A stretch of 64,000 nt of DNA from Nemertoderma westbladi (lineage: Eukaryota > Xenacoelomorpha > Nemertodermatida > Nemertodermatidae): contig JAUCBJ010002985.1 of the NCBI GenBank assembly GCA_032718475.1, positions 1-64,000 on the forward strand, in the 5' to 3' direction. Every line of letters begins with the position of its first letter. Position 1 is the first letter of the stretch. Positions 45,749-55,740 of this stretch are shown in pieces. The translations under genes and the position numbers were made by a program. The notes under the pieces were generated by a model. The model saw only the letters and a program-made list of their open reading frames with translations, ran no database searches and was not told the origin of the DNA.

Positions 45749-46351
45749 ATGGATAATATTATTTTTGTTGATTTTCAATATTATAAGATAGACAATAAAG
45801 AGTATCCGGTAGTATTTAAAGAATTTGCTATATTCGATTCTAATTACACCAAAACTAATGTAAAGACGTTTTTAATTAAAGGCCCACCTAATATTAAGTT
45901 ATCAGCTTTAGATGTAGCTCACGTAAACAATTTACGAGATATGACTTCTCATTTGCCCTGGGACTACGGTGACATTTCGCAAGATGACTTTAAAAAATAC
46001 ATGAAGAGACATTTAAAATATAAAAAAAATATACATGTATTTGGGTTGATGAAGCAGGCAATATTAGTTTCCCAACTCGATGTTCTCGCGCCAAATTCGG
46101 TGGAGAAATTGGGAATATATAAGCAATATCATGATTATTTAACCCCTTGTCGCTTCCACGATCAATTTACTACAGTAGAAAATAAATGTGCGTTCCACTT
46201 AAACATAAGGGATAACTGTCTGCGATACTGCTCAGCAAAACGCGTTGGGGGGTATGAGATGCTACACTTTTTCATGAGAAAGCGTTTAACTGCGACTGAT
46301 GATGATAAACAGAAAGAAATAACTGCAGTGGAAGATGTACTCATACAGTAG
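45749..46351 (+). CDS. Polinton protein of uncertain function (200 aa)
   Basis: The pattern VDFQYYKI...VFKEFAIFD, PWDYGDIS, NIHVFGLMKQAIL and CRFH...CAFHLN resembles a short protein recurrent in Polintons and related elements. I know that type as VD-x-GF...KELA / W-D-x-G / V-x-G-L-x-K proteins. The alternating strands and acidic residues make an RNase H-like (DEDD exonuclease-type) fold conceivable, but I cannot identify a full catalytic set. It is the last plus-strand gene, 31 bp after the protease. The last part of the frame, including TGGAAGATGTACTC.TACAG, is duplicated just after the stop. Confidence 0.6.
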   Translation: MDNIIFVDFQYYKIDNKEYPVVFKEFAIFDSNYTKTNVKTFLIKGPPNIKLSALDVAHVNNLRDMTSHLPWDYGDISQDDFKKYMKRHLKYKKNIHVFGLMKQAILVSQLDVLAPNSVEKLGIYKQYHDYLTPCRFHDQFTTVENKCAFHLNIRDNCLRYCSAKRVGGYEMLHFFMRKRLTATDDDKQKEITAVEDVLIQ

Positions 46352-46392
46352 GTTTAACTGCGATGGAAGATGTACTCTTACAGTAGGTTTAC
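46322..46392 (+). repeat. Tandem duplication of the 3' end of the 200-aa gene
   Basis: Two successive copies, about 34 bp apart, of AACTGC..TGGAAGATGTACTC.TACAGTAGGTTT. The first holds the stop codon of the preceding gene. Confidence 0.8.
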
Positions 46393-46758
46393 TCTAAGCT
46401 TGTAATGTGATGGGATATAATATAATTTTATTTTGGTGATGATCTTGATGTTAATATAAAAATATAATAAAATATAATTTTTTTACAACAAGTTCTCTAA
46501 AAAAGAGTCAATTGCGCTAGGTTAACCATACACATTTAACAATATGACGTAGACGTAACATGTACAGTAAGTATTCTCGATATCATTCTAATATAGATGT
46601 ACTGGTATTGCGAAACATCCTATACATCGCAAACTAATAACACATACAGTAGTTGACTAGTAATATTAGTCAGAAATGCAACATAAACTGTATAGGATGT
46701 AGTGTTAACCTGTTGGTACTGGTACTGATAAATTCAATAATTTATTATAGGCCTAACC

Positions 46759-47520
46759 ACAACTGTCATCCGCTTTATCAGTACCGGTAGTGTTTTACTC
46801 TTCCAACACTGTAGTCACAGTCTACTGGTATCAGTACAGCAGTAATCTGAAGCAATAGCATACTGCTGTCATGATCCGGATTACACGCAGGGGTCTCACA
46901 TATAGGGATTAGATCACCTACCCAAACAATACAGTACTGCTGTACTGTCGCTGTTGTTGTAACAGCATAGTCAGATAGAGCATACTGATTTCCTTTGATT
47001 AGCATTGTACTGCAGTACCAGTACCGCAGTATTAATGTAACAGTACCTGTAGTAACAAACTAATCCATTGTATACAATATCGTGAGCCAGTTACAATCAG
47101 ATGTGTACGCAGTCAGCCACACTGCGGAGATGCTGTCAACCTCGCAGCTCCTATCCACAACTGTCATCCACTTTATCAGTACAGCAGTAATCTGATGCAA
47201 TAGCATTTGTTTTTTTTCACCTATAAGGATACTGCTGTCTACCCGAACCTTGATTAGCATACTGCTGTCATAACCTAGAAGGCACGCGTGGCTCTCACAT
47301 ATAGGGATTAGATCCCCTACCCAAACAATACAGTACTGCAGTACTGTCACTGTTGTTGTTGTAACAGTATAGTCAGATACAACATGTTGATTTCCTTTTA
47401 TTAGCATTGTACCGCAGTACCGGTACCACAGTATTAATGTAATAGTACCCGCAGTAACAAACTAAACCACTGTATACAATATCGTGAGCCAGTTACAATC
47501 AGATGTGCGCGCGGTCAACC
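46759..47520 (+). repeat. Two tandem copies of a block of about 398 bp rich in CAGTACTG motifs
   Basis: AACTGTCATCC.CTTTATCAGT recurs at 46761 and 47159. CCTACCCAAACAATACAGTAC recurs at about 46918 and 47317, and CGTGAGCCAGTTACAATCAG at 47091 and 47483. Each copy has numerous GTACTGCAGTAC / GTACCGGTAC palindromic strings. Minus-strand frames in the two copies are alike only because of the duplication. Confidence 0.85.
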
Positions 47521-47524
47521 TCGC

Positions 47525-47660
47525 AGCCACCCTTGCGAGCAGCATCGCTGCCAGCCTCGCAGCCAGCCAGCCTCGCGGCACGCAGTTAGCCTCGCAGCCA
47601 ACCAGTCAGCCAGCCAGCCACACAGCTACTGCCGGCTAGGCACGCAGTCAGCCTGTGAGA
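47525..47660 (+). repeat. CAGCC/CTCGCAGCC low-complexity repeat
   Basis: Irregular tandem strings of CCTCGCAGCC, CAGCCAGCC and CACGCAGT(C/T)AGCC. It is markedly GC-rich within an AT-rich element. Confidence 0.8.
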
Positions 47661-48281
47661 GTCATACTTATTCAAACGAGGTTAGTTTTCCCTAACTACC
47701 GATAGATTGATTGAAAAATAATAATGTTTAATTTTCACCTTCTAATCACCAATATATTCTACACCTAAAGTCACAACACTAAACATTAAGAAATAATTAA
47801 CCAGTTTACTAAATATAGGGTAATAAATGTGAAATTTGCTAGGTGAACACATTAAAGTACATTTACCGGTATGAAAGCAGCAAATGACTACGGTATTATT
47901 TATTCTTATTTTGCAATTATTAAAAATTTCAGGTTCATATATAACTTGAAGTTATTAGCACATTATCAAAGACAACATAAAACCCGGTATTGTTTATCAA
48001 TAACCTATAGACTACAGACTTAATACTAAAAATATAAGTACATAAATTAACAGATTTTAAAATCAAATTAATACTAGTTTTATCAAATATATGCTTTTTT
48101 ACTTTTTGGAAATTATACTTACTACCTAATAATGTAATACGACCATTTTTAAATATTAATAATGTGGCACCAAATATTTTATATATAAACTGATTTGGTT
48201 TGAGTATGTGTTTACCAGATAATTGATTTTTTTAATTCTTTCAAATTAATCGCTGACACTTGCTGGCAACTTACATTCTTA

Positions 48282-51200
48282 TTAACTATCTGATAGTTCA
48301 TTGTTTGGTTCCCGATAAATAGGTATATTGTTTTTCTTTATCGGTTTTTCAACCTTTGTTTGATAGTGACCCCAGGGAAGCGAATGATTTTTATTAACCC
48401 AATAAAGTTTATCGTCAAATGCGCTGAGAGCAAACGTATCTCATGCTACAGTGTACACTTTGTGTAATTGACTCTGAAATTGATGCGTTTCCTTGGAAAT
48501 TTCTTCGTTATGTTTATATGCTCTTAAATAATCTTTGTGGCAAATATTTTTATCCACAACAGCTCTTGTTATTCCTTTCGCCCGTCGTATGTTAGATTCA
48601 TTCCATTCCAAAATTGAATATAATTTTGGTCTTAAAAATACTGCTTCCTTAATCTCTCGTGAGCACAACTCGTCTTTACAGTAATAGAGTCTGGATTTAT
48701 TTTTATCGCTGTAGAGAGGGTGATCCTTGGGGTAATTGGATGTATCTAGAATATTATTTTTAATTAAGGCTTTTAAAAAATTATTCTGCGATGTATTATA
48801 GTAACAACCTATTAAAGAGTCCGTATCTGATGCTACAATTTCAATTCGACAGTTTAATTCTTTCTCAATAGGTAGCAATTTATTGTAGTACAACTCATAC
48901 ATATCCAATTTAGCCAAGTCCAAGACAGTACTACCTACATAGACCGGCTTATCTAGTGTTACAGAGTCTTTCACTAATAAGTGACCCGATAAGGAATCAT
49001 TATAAATCATGAAATTTTCGTGATTTATACGTTTGACTAATAAATCGCATTTCTCTTTGCTATTAGCGATACGAAAGTTACATCGATCTCTTATCTTCTC
49101 TATCGTTTTTCCAAATAACGAATTATTCAGAAGCTTTGCAACAGCTGTTTCAATGGAACTTTTTGCTATTCGCCTTTGATTAATATTAAAATCTATATAG
49201 GGTTTAAATACAAAGTCTTGATGGAAAGAATACAATTTATGGAGCTTAGTAACAATTAAACCTTGTTTTATATAAAATTTTAACAGTTTCAAATTTACAT
49301 GATAGAATTCCTTATCGAATTGTGTCAACATAAGTTTTGGTGCACACATCTTATACTTGCTATTAGTAGATCTTTGTTTACATACATGATTATATTGTTC
49401 CCTCATATATGGTGAAAGCATTGTCTCATTTATACTTAAATGTTCTGGGGCTAAGGGTAGTTCTAATGTACGATCATGAATATCTTTGGGATATTTCAAA
49501 TCGCAAATTAAGAAAAACCCAATATCCCCTTCAGTATCAAGATTTGTTAAATAGTTTATTAGTTCTTCTGGAGCGGCATTCTCTAAATATGTAACGTTGA
49601 CTTGTTCAAAACCTGAAACAGGTAGCTTTTTACTTAAATTACCAGAATACAAGGAATTAAAATCTATATTGAAAATATGACACTCTTCCTTGCTTGGATC
49701 ATAATTATCAGTATCTGGTATATTTGATTCTATGTAATGCTTTCGACAGAATGAAACCCCTCCTCTAATAGATGCTTCAAAATCTCTATATGTTTGGTAA
49801 TCTTTTATTAATGCTAACTTACATTTATTGTATTTCAGAGCGCAATCATAAGTGAAAGCTGCGATACTACAATAATAAACTACTTCTAATTCGTAGTTTT
49901 GTCTACATACTCTCCTAAAGTTCTCAAATATATCAGCGAGGAGACAAACATCGAGTTTTAAGTATGCTAAAAGATAATCTTTGAGATTCGAGCAGTCAAA
50001 CTGACTCCATGATGTGTTGGCAAAACTATATTCCTCGGGTGTACAGGTATTTTGTGTTAATTTACTATAAAATTTGTCTATTGATGGTAATTTCGAATCA
50101 TTGAATTTATTTAAATCTGTCAGATACTCGTAGGGAAATATACCTTTTTGTTTAATTGTTGCATTATTTAAATTTGGATAAAAATATTTCATTTGCTGTT
50201 CAGTAATTGGTAGTACTGATGTTATATCCTCGCTGTCTATATCCTTTGTTGAACAATCAACTAAAGTACTTAGGGAAAAGGATAAAAATTGATATGTGTC
50301 TAAGACACGTAGCTCGATCTTAGTTTTTTCATCTTTCACTGGTATATGCATGCTTAGTGAAATATACCTTTCAGAATTTTTAGGGATCACCTTTATATCC
50401 CAATCGGAATATTTATTGTTAGTAAAACCAACTTGTAAAAGAAAATGCAAATCATAGTGATTGCAGTTGTGTGCAGCGAGTATATACATGTGTCGTTTCA
50501 ACGATAAAGAGCGGTTACATGCGTTACAAGCGGCCGCTATATAGTTACCAGTAATATGTGAGTGATGTTTGTTTTTCTCAGATTTATCCTTAAATAAAAC
50601 ATTGCAATAAAAGCAAGTTTTAGCTTTCCAAAAACTTAACTTATCTACATCATTAAGTATCATCTTTTCGTGTGTATGATCTTCCGACCACTTATATAAT
50701 TGGGTGATGTCATTATATACAGAGTCTAAAAAGTCTTGAATACAGTTGTTGTCGATTGTTTTTGTAAAGGTCTTCAAATAAAATTTTGGTGGATTGATTA
50801 ATTCGGCACTAGGGACAATTAAATAACTTACAGCGCATGGAATATGATTCTGAATAAATTTACTGTTGCTGGATGGCTCCAAAATAGATTCTATGTCAAA
50901 ATATATTACAAACAATGCTGGTAATGTTCTGTCTAAATTTCTAAAGCTAATGTGAGTTCTTTTTTCAGATGGTAGCTTCTCAACTTGACTTTTTCCTCGA
51001 TAACAAGCAAGACGGTGACGTTCTAGAACATCCTTGCTGTAGGACTGAGACAAACACCGTTCACAATATTTCCTACATCCAATATGCTTACCTCTTGTAT
51101 TCAACATGCGATTCAAGTTAGTTATGCAAACATAATGTGATTGTTTACTCGTATTCTTATTTTTTACAAGTAATATATTCAATAACTCTTTATCTGGAGT

Positions 51201-52148
51201 GATTTTACTAAATGGTGCCTGTCTTAATATAGATACTCAATTGTTGTCGTAGAGTAATAAATTAATTATATATGCTGAATTCTGTTTTTCAAAAAGTTTA
51301 ATTGTAAGCGGCCATTCTGTTGGATAATCTTTGTTCCCGTTGTCAAAAATAAAATGACTCATATAATTTTTGTACTGCGAAGTACGATGTTTGTTGTTTT
51401 TCACTTTGCTGCTAAACTTTGTGGCTATAATAGCCCATTTGAAACAGTCATTATCAGCCGTTTGTATATTTATAACACATTTTTTAACTGATAGAGCCTT
51501 AGGTAACTCCATATAACCGTGACCTTTATATTCCAGTGACCTACACTTAGATTCAGCTACTTTAATTTCCACTCTTAATAAAGATTTAACGCGCCATCCT
51601 GAGCCACGAGTGTTAAATATGGCTATTTTTTGCATTAATTTTTCTAGTACATACTCAAACCATGTGTCAAAACTTTCATGTGAATCTACGGTATTAACTG
51701 CACCACCTGAAGAACTAAAATAGAAAGTTTCTTCTTGGTCTCCCTCTGAAAAATGTGATCGATACATGAGTATATTCACACCTAACCAGGGTCTAAGTAC
51801 ATTCATTTCGCTAAGTTTTCCTAATAATAACGTTTTGATGTGAGGTAGAATATGAACTATCGATGAATGAATATCAGGAAAATCTTCATCATTCGGAAGA
51901 TTGTAAACATTTCTTTCAACATCTTCTAAACACTCTTTATTACAAGTAGGACAAGTTTTTTCATACACGCAAAACTTCATTTCTTTACATCCCGTAGTTG
52001 ATTCATGTCGTTTGCATATTTCTTCACGTGAACATTTCACTCGACAATTAAAACAATTGTATTCTTGAAAATGTGATTTCAAGTGAGTTAAATAATTTCG
52101 TTTAGAAATTTGAAGAGGACAAAATGGACATTTCAATTGTTTATCCAT
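48282..52148 (-). pseudogene. polB: Polinton protein-primed family B DNA polymerase, two in-frame TGA stops
   Basis: One minus-strand frame of 1289 codons runs from ATG 52148 to TAA 48282, with TGA at 51237-51239 and 48441-48443. Residues 7-75 are zinc-finger-like (CPFCPLQISKRNYLTHLKSH, CFNCRVKC, CPTCNKEC), and a further Cys/His cluster lies near 358-382. Exonuclease motifs: FDIES (D418, E420), NHYDLHFL (D566) and LDVCLLAD (733-739). Polymerase motifs: DFNSLYSG (D829), NSLFGKTIEK and SDTDSL (1108-1110), then RPKLYSI. The first stop separates the N-terminal region from the intact catalytic block (913 codons); the second removes the C-terminal tail, which stays open for 52 codons and looks conserved. 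The enzyme would copy the element using a protein primer. Confidence 0.93.
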
Positions 52149-52692
52149 CTCTTTATTATCCTAAAAACAATTTAAAATTAATATGAATATTGTTATATAT
52201 ATAATCAAAAAAAATTCATAAGCTACTCAACATAAATAAAATATAATATCTAAACTTTAATTAATTTAATATTTTCAGAATGAGCTCGATTGAATCAGTT
52301 GAGCTCTTTATATATATTTCAAGTTTCTACTTATACCAACCAATCATAAATAACAGTTACATTGGAAACTAATATCATAAATAAAGTTGCTTTTACAACT
52401 GAATTCTTTTTAATAAAATCAAGTCTAAACCAAGATGTGCATAATACGTTTTTAATTTTCATTAATAAAGTAGGTTTTACATGCTAATGTTTTATTATGG
52501 TGGTGTAATCTCACGCATTTACATGGGAATGTTTTTATACCTAATCCTGTGCTCACATTAAACTATCACCAATATTTACTCAATAAAGTCACCTTTACAT
52601 GCAAATACTTTATAATAATCATGCTTTGTGTTAAAAAGTTACCTTTACTAGTTAGTGTGAAACTGAAAAAAAAGTCTCTAGTTAATAATAAA
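52149..52692 (-). other. Spacer between polymerase and upstream minus-strand gene, with four direct repeats
   Basis: Four degenerate copies of AATAAAGT..(C/T)(C/T)TTTACATGC lie at about 52377, 52463, 52580 and 52631. A minus-strand TATA box (TATATAAAG, 52306-52314) is 158 bp before the polymerase ATG. TGAGCTC occurs twice beside it. Confidence 0.65.
52306..52314 (-). promoter_or_regulatory. TATA-box candidate of the polymerase gene
   Basis: On the minus strand the sequence reads TATATAAAG, flanked by two TGAGCTC/GAGCTCA copies at 52281-52307, upstream of the polymerase ATG at 52148. The call rests on motif and position only. Confidence 0.4.
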
Positions 52693-53736
52693 TCAATCTG
52701 ATACTGCTTTTATATGTTCCTTATTGTAATCTGCTACCTCTTCACTTGCTTTTGTAACTTTTATTTTCTTTGTAGGTATAGAATCATTGTTGGGAATGGA
52801 AGATGTTTGAGATGTAGATCTGCGCTTTCTATCACTCGATGTCTCTTCGATGTATGTCTTTGGATTAAATGTAGATGAAACTACTTCTGGAAATGACTTA
52901 TTAACCTTAAACTTCCAAGTTGGTTGATATAGAATCGCGAAACCGTCTGCTATATCAGTTGATGAAACCTTTAACATCATATCGTAGAGAAACTCTATAT
53001 GAGGTATGTCTTTATCGTAATGTAACTGTAAATATTTGCTTTCCTTGTCTGTAATAATTACTTTTTTTTCTTGTACATTTATTTTTACTTTAAGTCGGTT
53101 AGATAAAGCTTTATCGCCCGTATCTAGCTCTGAAAAGACACCTTCGTTACTAATTTCATAATTCCATTCATACCACAATGAATTTACTTCCGATGCTGTT
53201 AAGTTAAACCCATTATAATACCTAAGACCAATAGCATCAGAATATCTAGCTGAAATCTCCCATAGTCCCATATAAGTCGTTCCTTTATATTTGCTTACAA
53301 ATCCAACAAAAGATGGGTTGGTTAAATTAACAACAGAACACTGATTTATTATTTCGAGTGGTGGTGATAACAATTCTAATATTTCTGTCTTACTCTGAAG
53401 CAATAAATTAATGAGTGATTTGTTTAGAATTTGACATTTGCCTTGCATCTGAATATATACGTTTTCAGTAATAACACAGGTGGAAATATTTAACTTTCCT
53501 CTTGTAAATTCTATATTAGGATAAATATTACCTCTTGAAACTGGTGATTCCTTTTGTCGGTTGATTAATATTTCTAAGACGTCTAGAAGGTAGAGTGTAT
53601 CCTGGTAAGAGAAGCACGTTGTTACATTGCTATCGCTTGAGTGTAATATAAAGTACTTGCCATAAACAATACTACAGGTATATTTATTACATATAAATTT
53701 CCAAGTATTGCTTGAAGTTTTTTTAAATAAATCCAT
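52693..53736 (-). CDS. Polinton hypothetical protein (347 aa) with basic C-terminus
   Basis: The frame is open from 53877, but I prefer the ATG at 53736 (MDLFKKTSSNTWKFICNKYTCS). The 47 codons before it are hydrophobic and look like read-in from upstream AT-rich DNA. I do not recognise the family. The body alternates beta-like segments and contains two similar-looking blocks (around VYIQMQGKCQILNKSLINLL and around YMGLWEISARYSDAIGLRYYNGFNLTASEV). The second is faintly reminiscent of PC4-type single-strand-binding domains, but this is weak. The C-terminus carries two nuclear-localisation-like clusters, DRKRRS and PTKKIKVTK. Upstream of the polymerase on the same strand, it may act in replication or transcription in the nucleus (inference). 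Confidence 0.65.
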   Translation of the reverse strand: MDLFKKTSSNTWKFICNKYTCSIVYGKYFILHSSDSNVTTCFSYQDTLYLLDVLEILINRQKESPVSRGNIYPNIEFTRGKLNISTCVITENVYIQMQGKCQILNKSLINLLLQSKTEILELLSPPLEIINQCSVVNLTNPSFVGFVSKYKGTTYMGLWEISARYSDAIGLRYYNGFNLTASEVNSLWYEWNYEISNEGVFSELDTGDKALSNRLKVKINVQEKKVIITDKESKYLQLHYDKDIPHIEFLYDMMLKVSSTDIADGFAILYQPTWKFKVNKSFPEVVSSTFNPKTYIEETSSDRKRRSTSQTSSIPNNDSIPTKKIKVTKASEEVADYNKEHIKAVSD

Positions 53737-54611
53737 AATTAGAATGAAAACTATTTTGAAAAATAAAAAAACTAAATAAATGATTATTAGATTGTAAAAC
53801 TTCTGTTTATATGGTTGCTTTAATACAACAGAGTGACTTACAGTGAGGAATATAGTAGCTTCGTGTAACATATGCAACGTGTACAGCTAAATTTATTACA
53901 TTAGCGTGAGTTAGAGAGTGAAATAGCAGTAACATGTAACAGATGCAACGTGATCAATGCTAGCCCTGTCATTCTAACTTATTCAACTTAGTTGTTCGAG
54001 CAGTCACATCGATAAAAGAAATCGATTATTATTAATAGTCGAATTACTGTATTCTATGCTATAGTAATTATGTTAAGGAACTAGAAGCTATTTGTAAACA
54101 TCTGCTACCAGTGATGAAGATGAAGAATTCAATGACTATGGTATAACTCAGATATTTATTGCCTTTTTCTCTCGAGGTCCGATGGAAGAGTGTGTGGAGA
54201 ATTGCGGTAAAACACTAGGGTACAGCAACGTAGCCAAGTAGCGAGTGGGTGGATAGGAAATCATTGAGTTGACAACAATCAATCAATAACAAACAACACT
54301 AAAGAGAGGGAGAGAAAAAAGTGAAAGGAAGAGTAACCATCATAGCTACGGTAGGTATACGAATAGATGGTTAGGCTACGTACTGTACAGTACAATATCA
54401 TATCATATCATCGATTGAATATTTTGTTATAACTCGGATATTTATCGCCTTTTTCTCTCGAGGTTGGGTGGAAGAGTGAGTGGTGAATTGTGAGGAGTTA
54501 TAACGGTCCCGAGTTCGAACCCAGTTGAATATTTTGTTATCTGAAAAATTGCAAAATTAATTTAGTTACTGGTGAAAAATAGTAGAAGTTACCTGTAGAC
54601 ACCTCTAGCAT
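53737..54611. other. Right internal non-coding region of the Polinton with direct repeats
   Basis: No gene. TAACA.ATGCAACGTG occurs at about 53868 and 53938. A block of about 50 bp (ATAACTC.GATATTTAT.GCC then TTTTTCTCTCGAGGT) occurs at 54143-54192 and again at 54429-54478. TTGAATATTTTGTTAT occurs at about 54414 and 54524. CGAGTTCGAACCC near 54508 looks like a tRNA B box. Confidence 0.6.
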
Positions 54612-54956
54612 CTGTAAAATAAAGGTTGGTGAAGGTGAAAATACTGGTTGCTGAAAAATAGCGATTTGAAAAATAGTAGAAGTTACCTGTAGACACCCCT
54701 AGCATCTATAAAATAAAGGTTGGTGATTGGATGCAGTACTAGCGTTGGGTGACTAATAACGCCTCTAGCGGAATAAGCGGGAACTTGAGAAGTTACCATG
54801 GTTACGGATGAAATGCTGTCATCTGATTGGTTGAAATAATAACGACCACTGGTAAAGGATGAAATGGTGGCTTCTGATTGGATGCAGTACTAAAAATGGA
54901 TGGTAATGATGGACTATAGGTGACCTTGGTGCAGTGTCATACAAACATATACTACT
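54612..54956 (-). repeat. Polinton right terminal inverted repeat
   Basis: Reverse complement of 36759-37103 over 345 bp, with no mismatch in the stretches I compared by eye. It ends CATATACTACT, directly followed by the second TACCTT target copy. Confidence 0.95.
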
Positions 54957-54962
54957 TACCTT
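54957..54962. repeat. Polinton target-site duplication TACCTT, right copy
   Basis: Identical to 36753-36758. Confidence 0.95.
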
Positions 54963-55740
54963 CTGTTCCAGGATTGAACGGCAGTGCCTCTCGTGCTGTA
55001 ATTCATCTTCGAGATTCGTTGATCTTTGTAGCATTTGTTCATGATTAGATTCATATTTACTGAGTCTGGATTGCATGGCTGTAATAATGCTGAGTAGTTC
55101 ATTTCTCAGGGAGTCTGTTGATGAGTTCGATGGGCTGTCATTTACTTCTTCATTTACTTCTTAGTTTCTTGCAAGATGTTGTGTACACTTTGTCAAAGTT
55201 CCATGTATATAGTTTAAAGATATCCACAGCCAGTTCGTTGGTGGTTGTACGGGATCTCAGGTGCATAGCTGTTGAGTCAACAGCGGACATGAGAAGTTTG
55301 ACCTTCATGAACAGATCATCTCGTATGGCAAGAATCTTAGAGACATTAATGCTTCTCCTGTTGTAATGCTTCTCTTTTTGGCCGCTGCATTATGCTATCC
55401 AGGTCATAGTAGTAATGTTCCAAGGGGTCGTCAGTATCTTTGGTGTATGTTTCGTTGCGAATTCCGGTTGACAGGCGCGGACCTAAGTATGTAATGGTCT
55501 CTAGGGTGGAGTCTACTTTCAGCTTTGCTATTGCTCGTTCTGCTTCTAGTCCTGATCCAGAAGTGAGGTCCACAGATTCTTATCTTAGTGCGTGTTTGGA
55601 TACAGTTTGGTTACGTGTGGTTGGGTATAACCCATCTGCTGTGAATTTAACAGACTCTATTACATTGTGCATCCATTTTCTTGATGCCAGACTGTCAGAG
55701 TGTATTGGTGGCACAAGGTCACTGAGGACTACATGTTGAG
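54957..55740 (-). mobile_element. Decayed LINE, 5' part (minus strand), right of the Polinton; ORF1 pseudogene
   Basis: Minus-strand frames at 55573-55346 and 55076-54957, plus an open stretch up to about 55735, encode ORF1-like protein without known enzymatic motifs. The 55076 frame starts MQSRLSKYESNHEQMLQ and is a heptad-rich coiled coil (NLEDELQHERHCRSILEQK), as expected for a LINE ORF1 trimerisation region. It runs straight to the Polinton border and continues in the same frame on the left side at 36752. Stops near 55346 and 55580 show earlier decay. Confidence 0.75.

Larger units (their letters stand above)
46352..48281. other. Central repeat-rich spacer between the converging Polinton cassettes
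   Basis: About 1.9 kb without a credible gene. It holds a tandem duplication with a period of about 398 bp (46759-47520), a CAGCC-rich stretch (47525-47660) and then AT-rich DNA up to the polymerase stop. Both gene sets end here, so it serves at least as the 3' flank of both. Confidence 0.75.
36759..54956. mobile_element. Polinton/Maverick (adintovirus-like) element, 18,198 bp
   Basis: The element begins AGTAGTATATG and ends CATATACTACT, with 345-bp inverted terminal repeats and a 6-bp direct target duplication. It encodes the full Polinton hallmark set: family B DNA polymerase, retroviral-like integrase, packaging ATPase, adenain-like cysteine protease, major capsid protein and candidate minor capsid proteins, plus accessory genes. 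Genes at 37.8-46.4 kb are on plus and those at 48.3-53.7 kb on minus, converging on a repeat-rich spacer. Breaks in polymerase, major capsid protein and one minor capsid paralogue make this copy probably non-autonomous. Confidence 0.97.

Noticed and set aside
46778-47407. Two similar minus-strand ORFs (MLIKGNQ...) in the Polinton spacer
   Set aside because: Their likeness comes from the tandem duplication of about 398 bp; no domain, biased toward repeat motifs, and different frames are equally open.
48282-52148. Reassigned TGA codon (recoding) to explain the polymerase stops
   Set aside because: Other intact Polinton genes here use TGA as their natural stop (38239 and 42605), and no recoding element was recognised.
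36759-54956. Free-living virus genome integrated by chance rather than a Polinton
   Set aside because: The 6-bp duplication, long inverted ends and its own integrase show ordinary Polinton integration; the virus-like genes are part of the family. Past particle formation remains possible.
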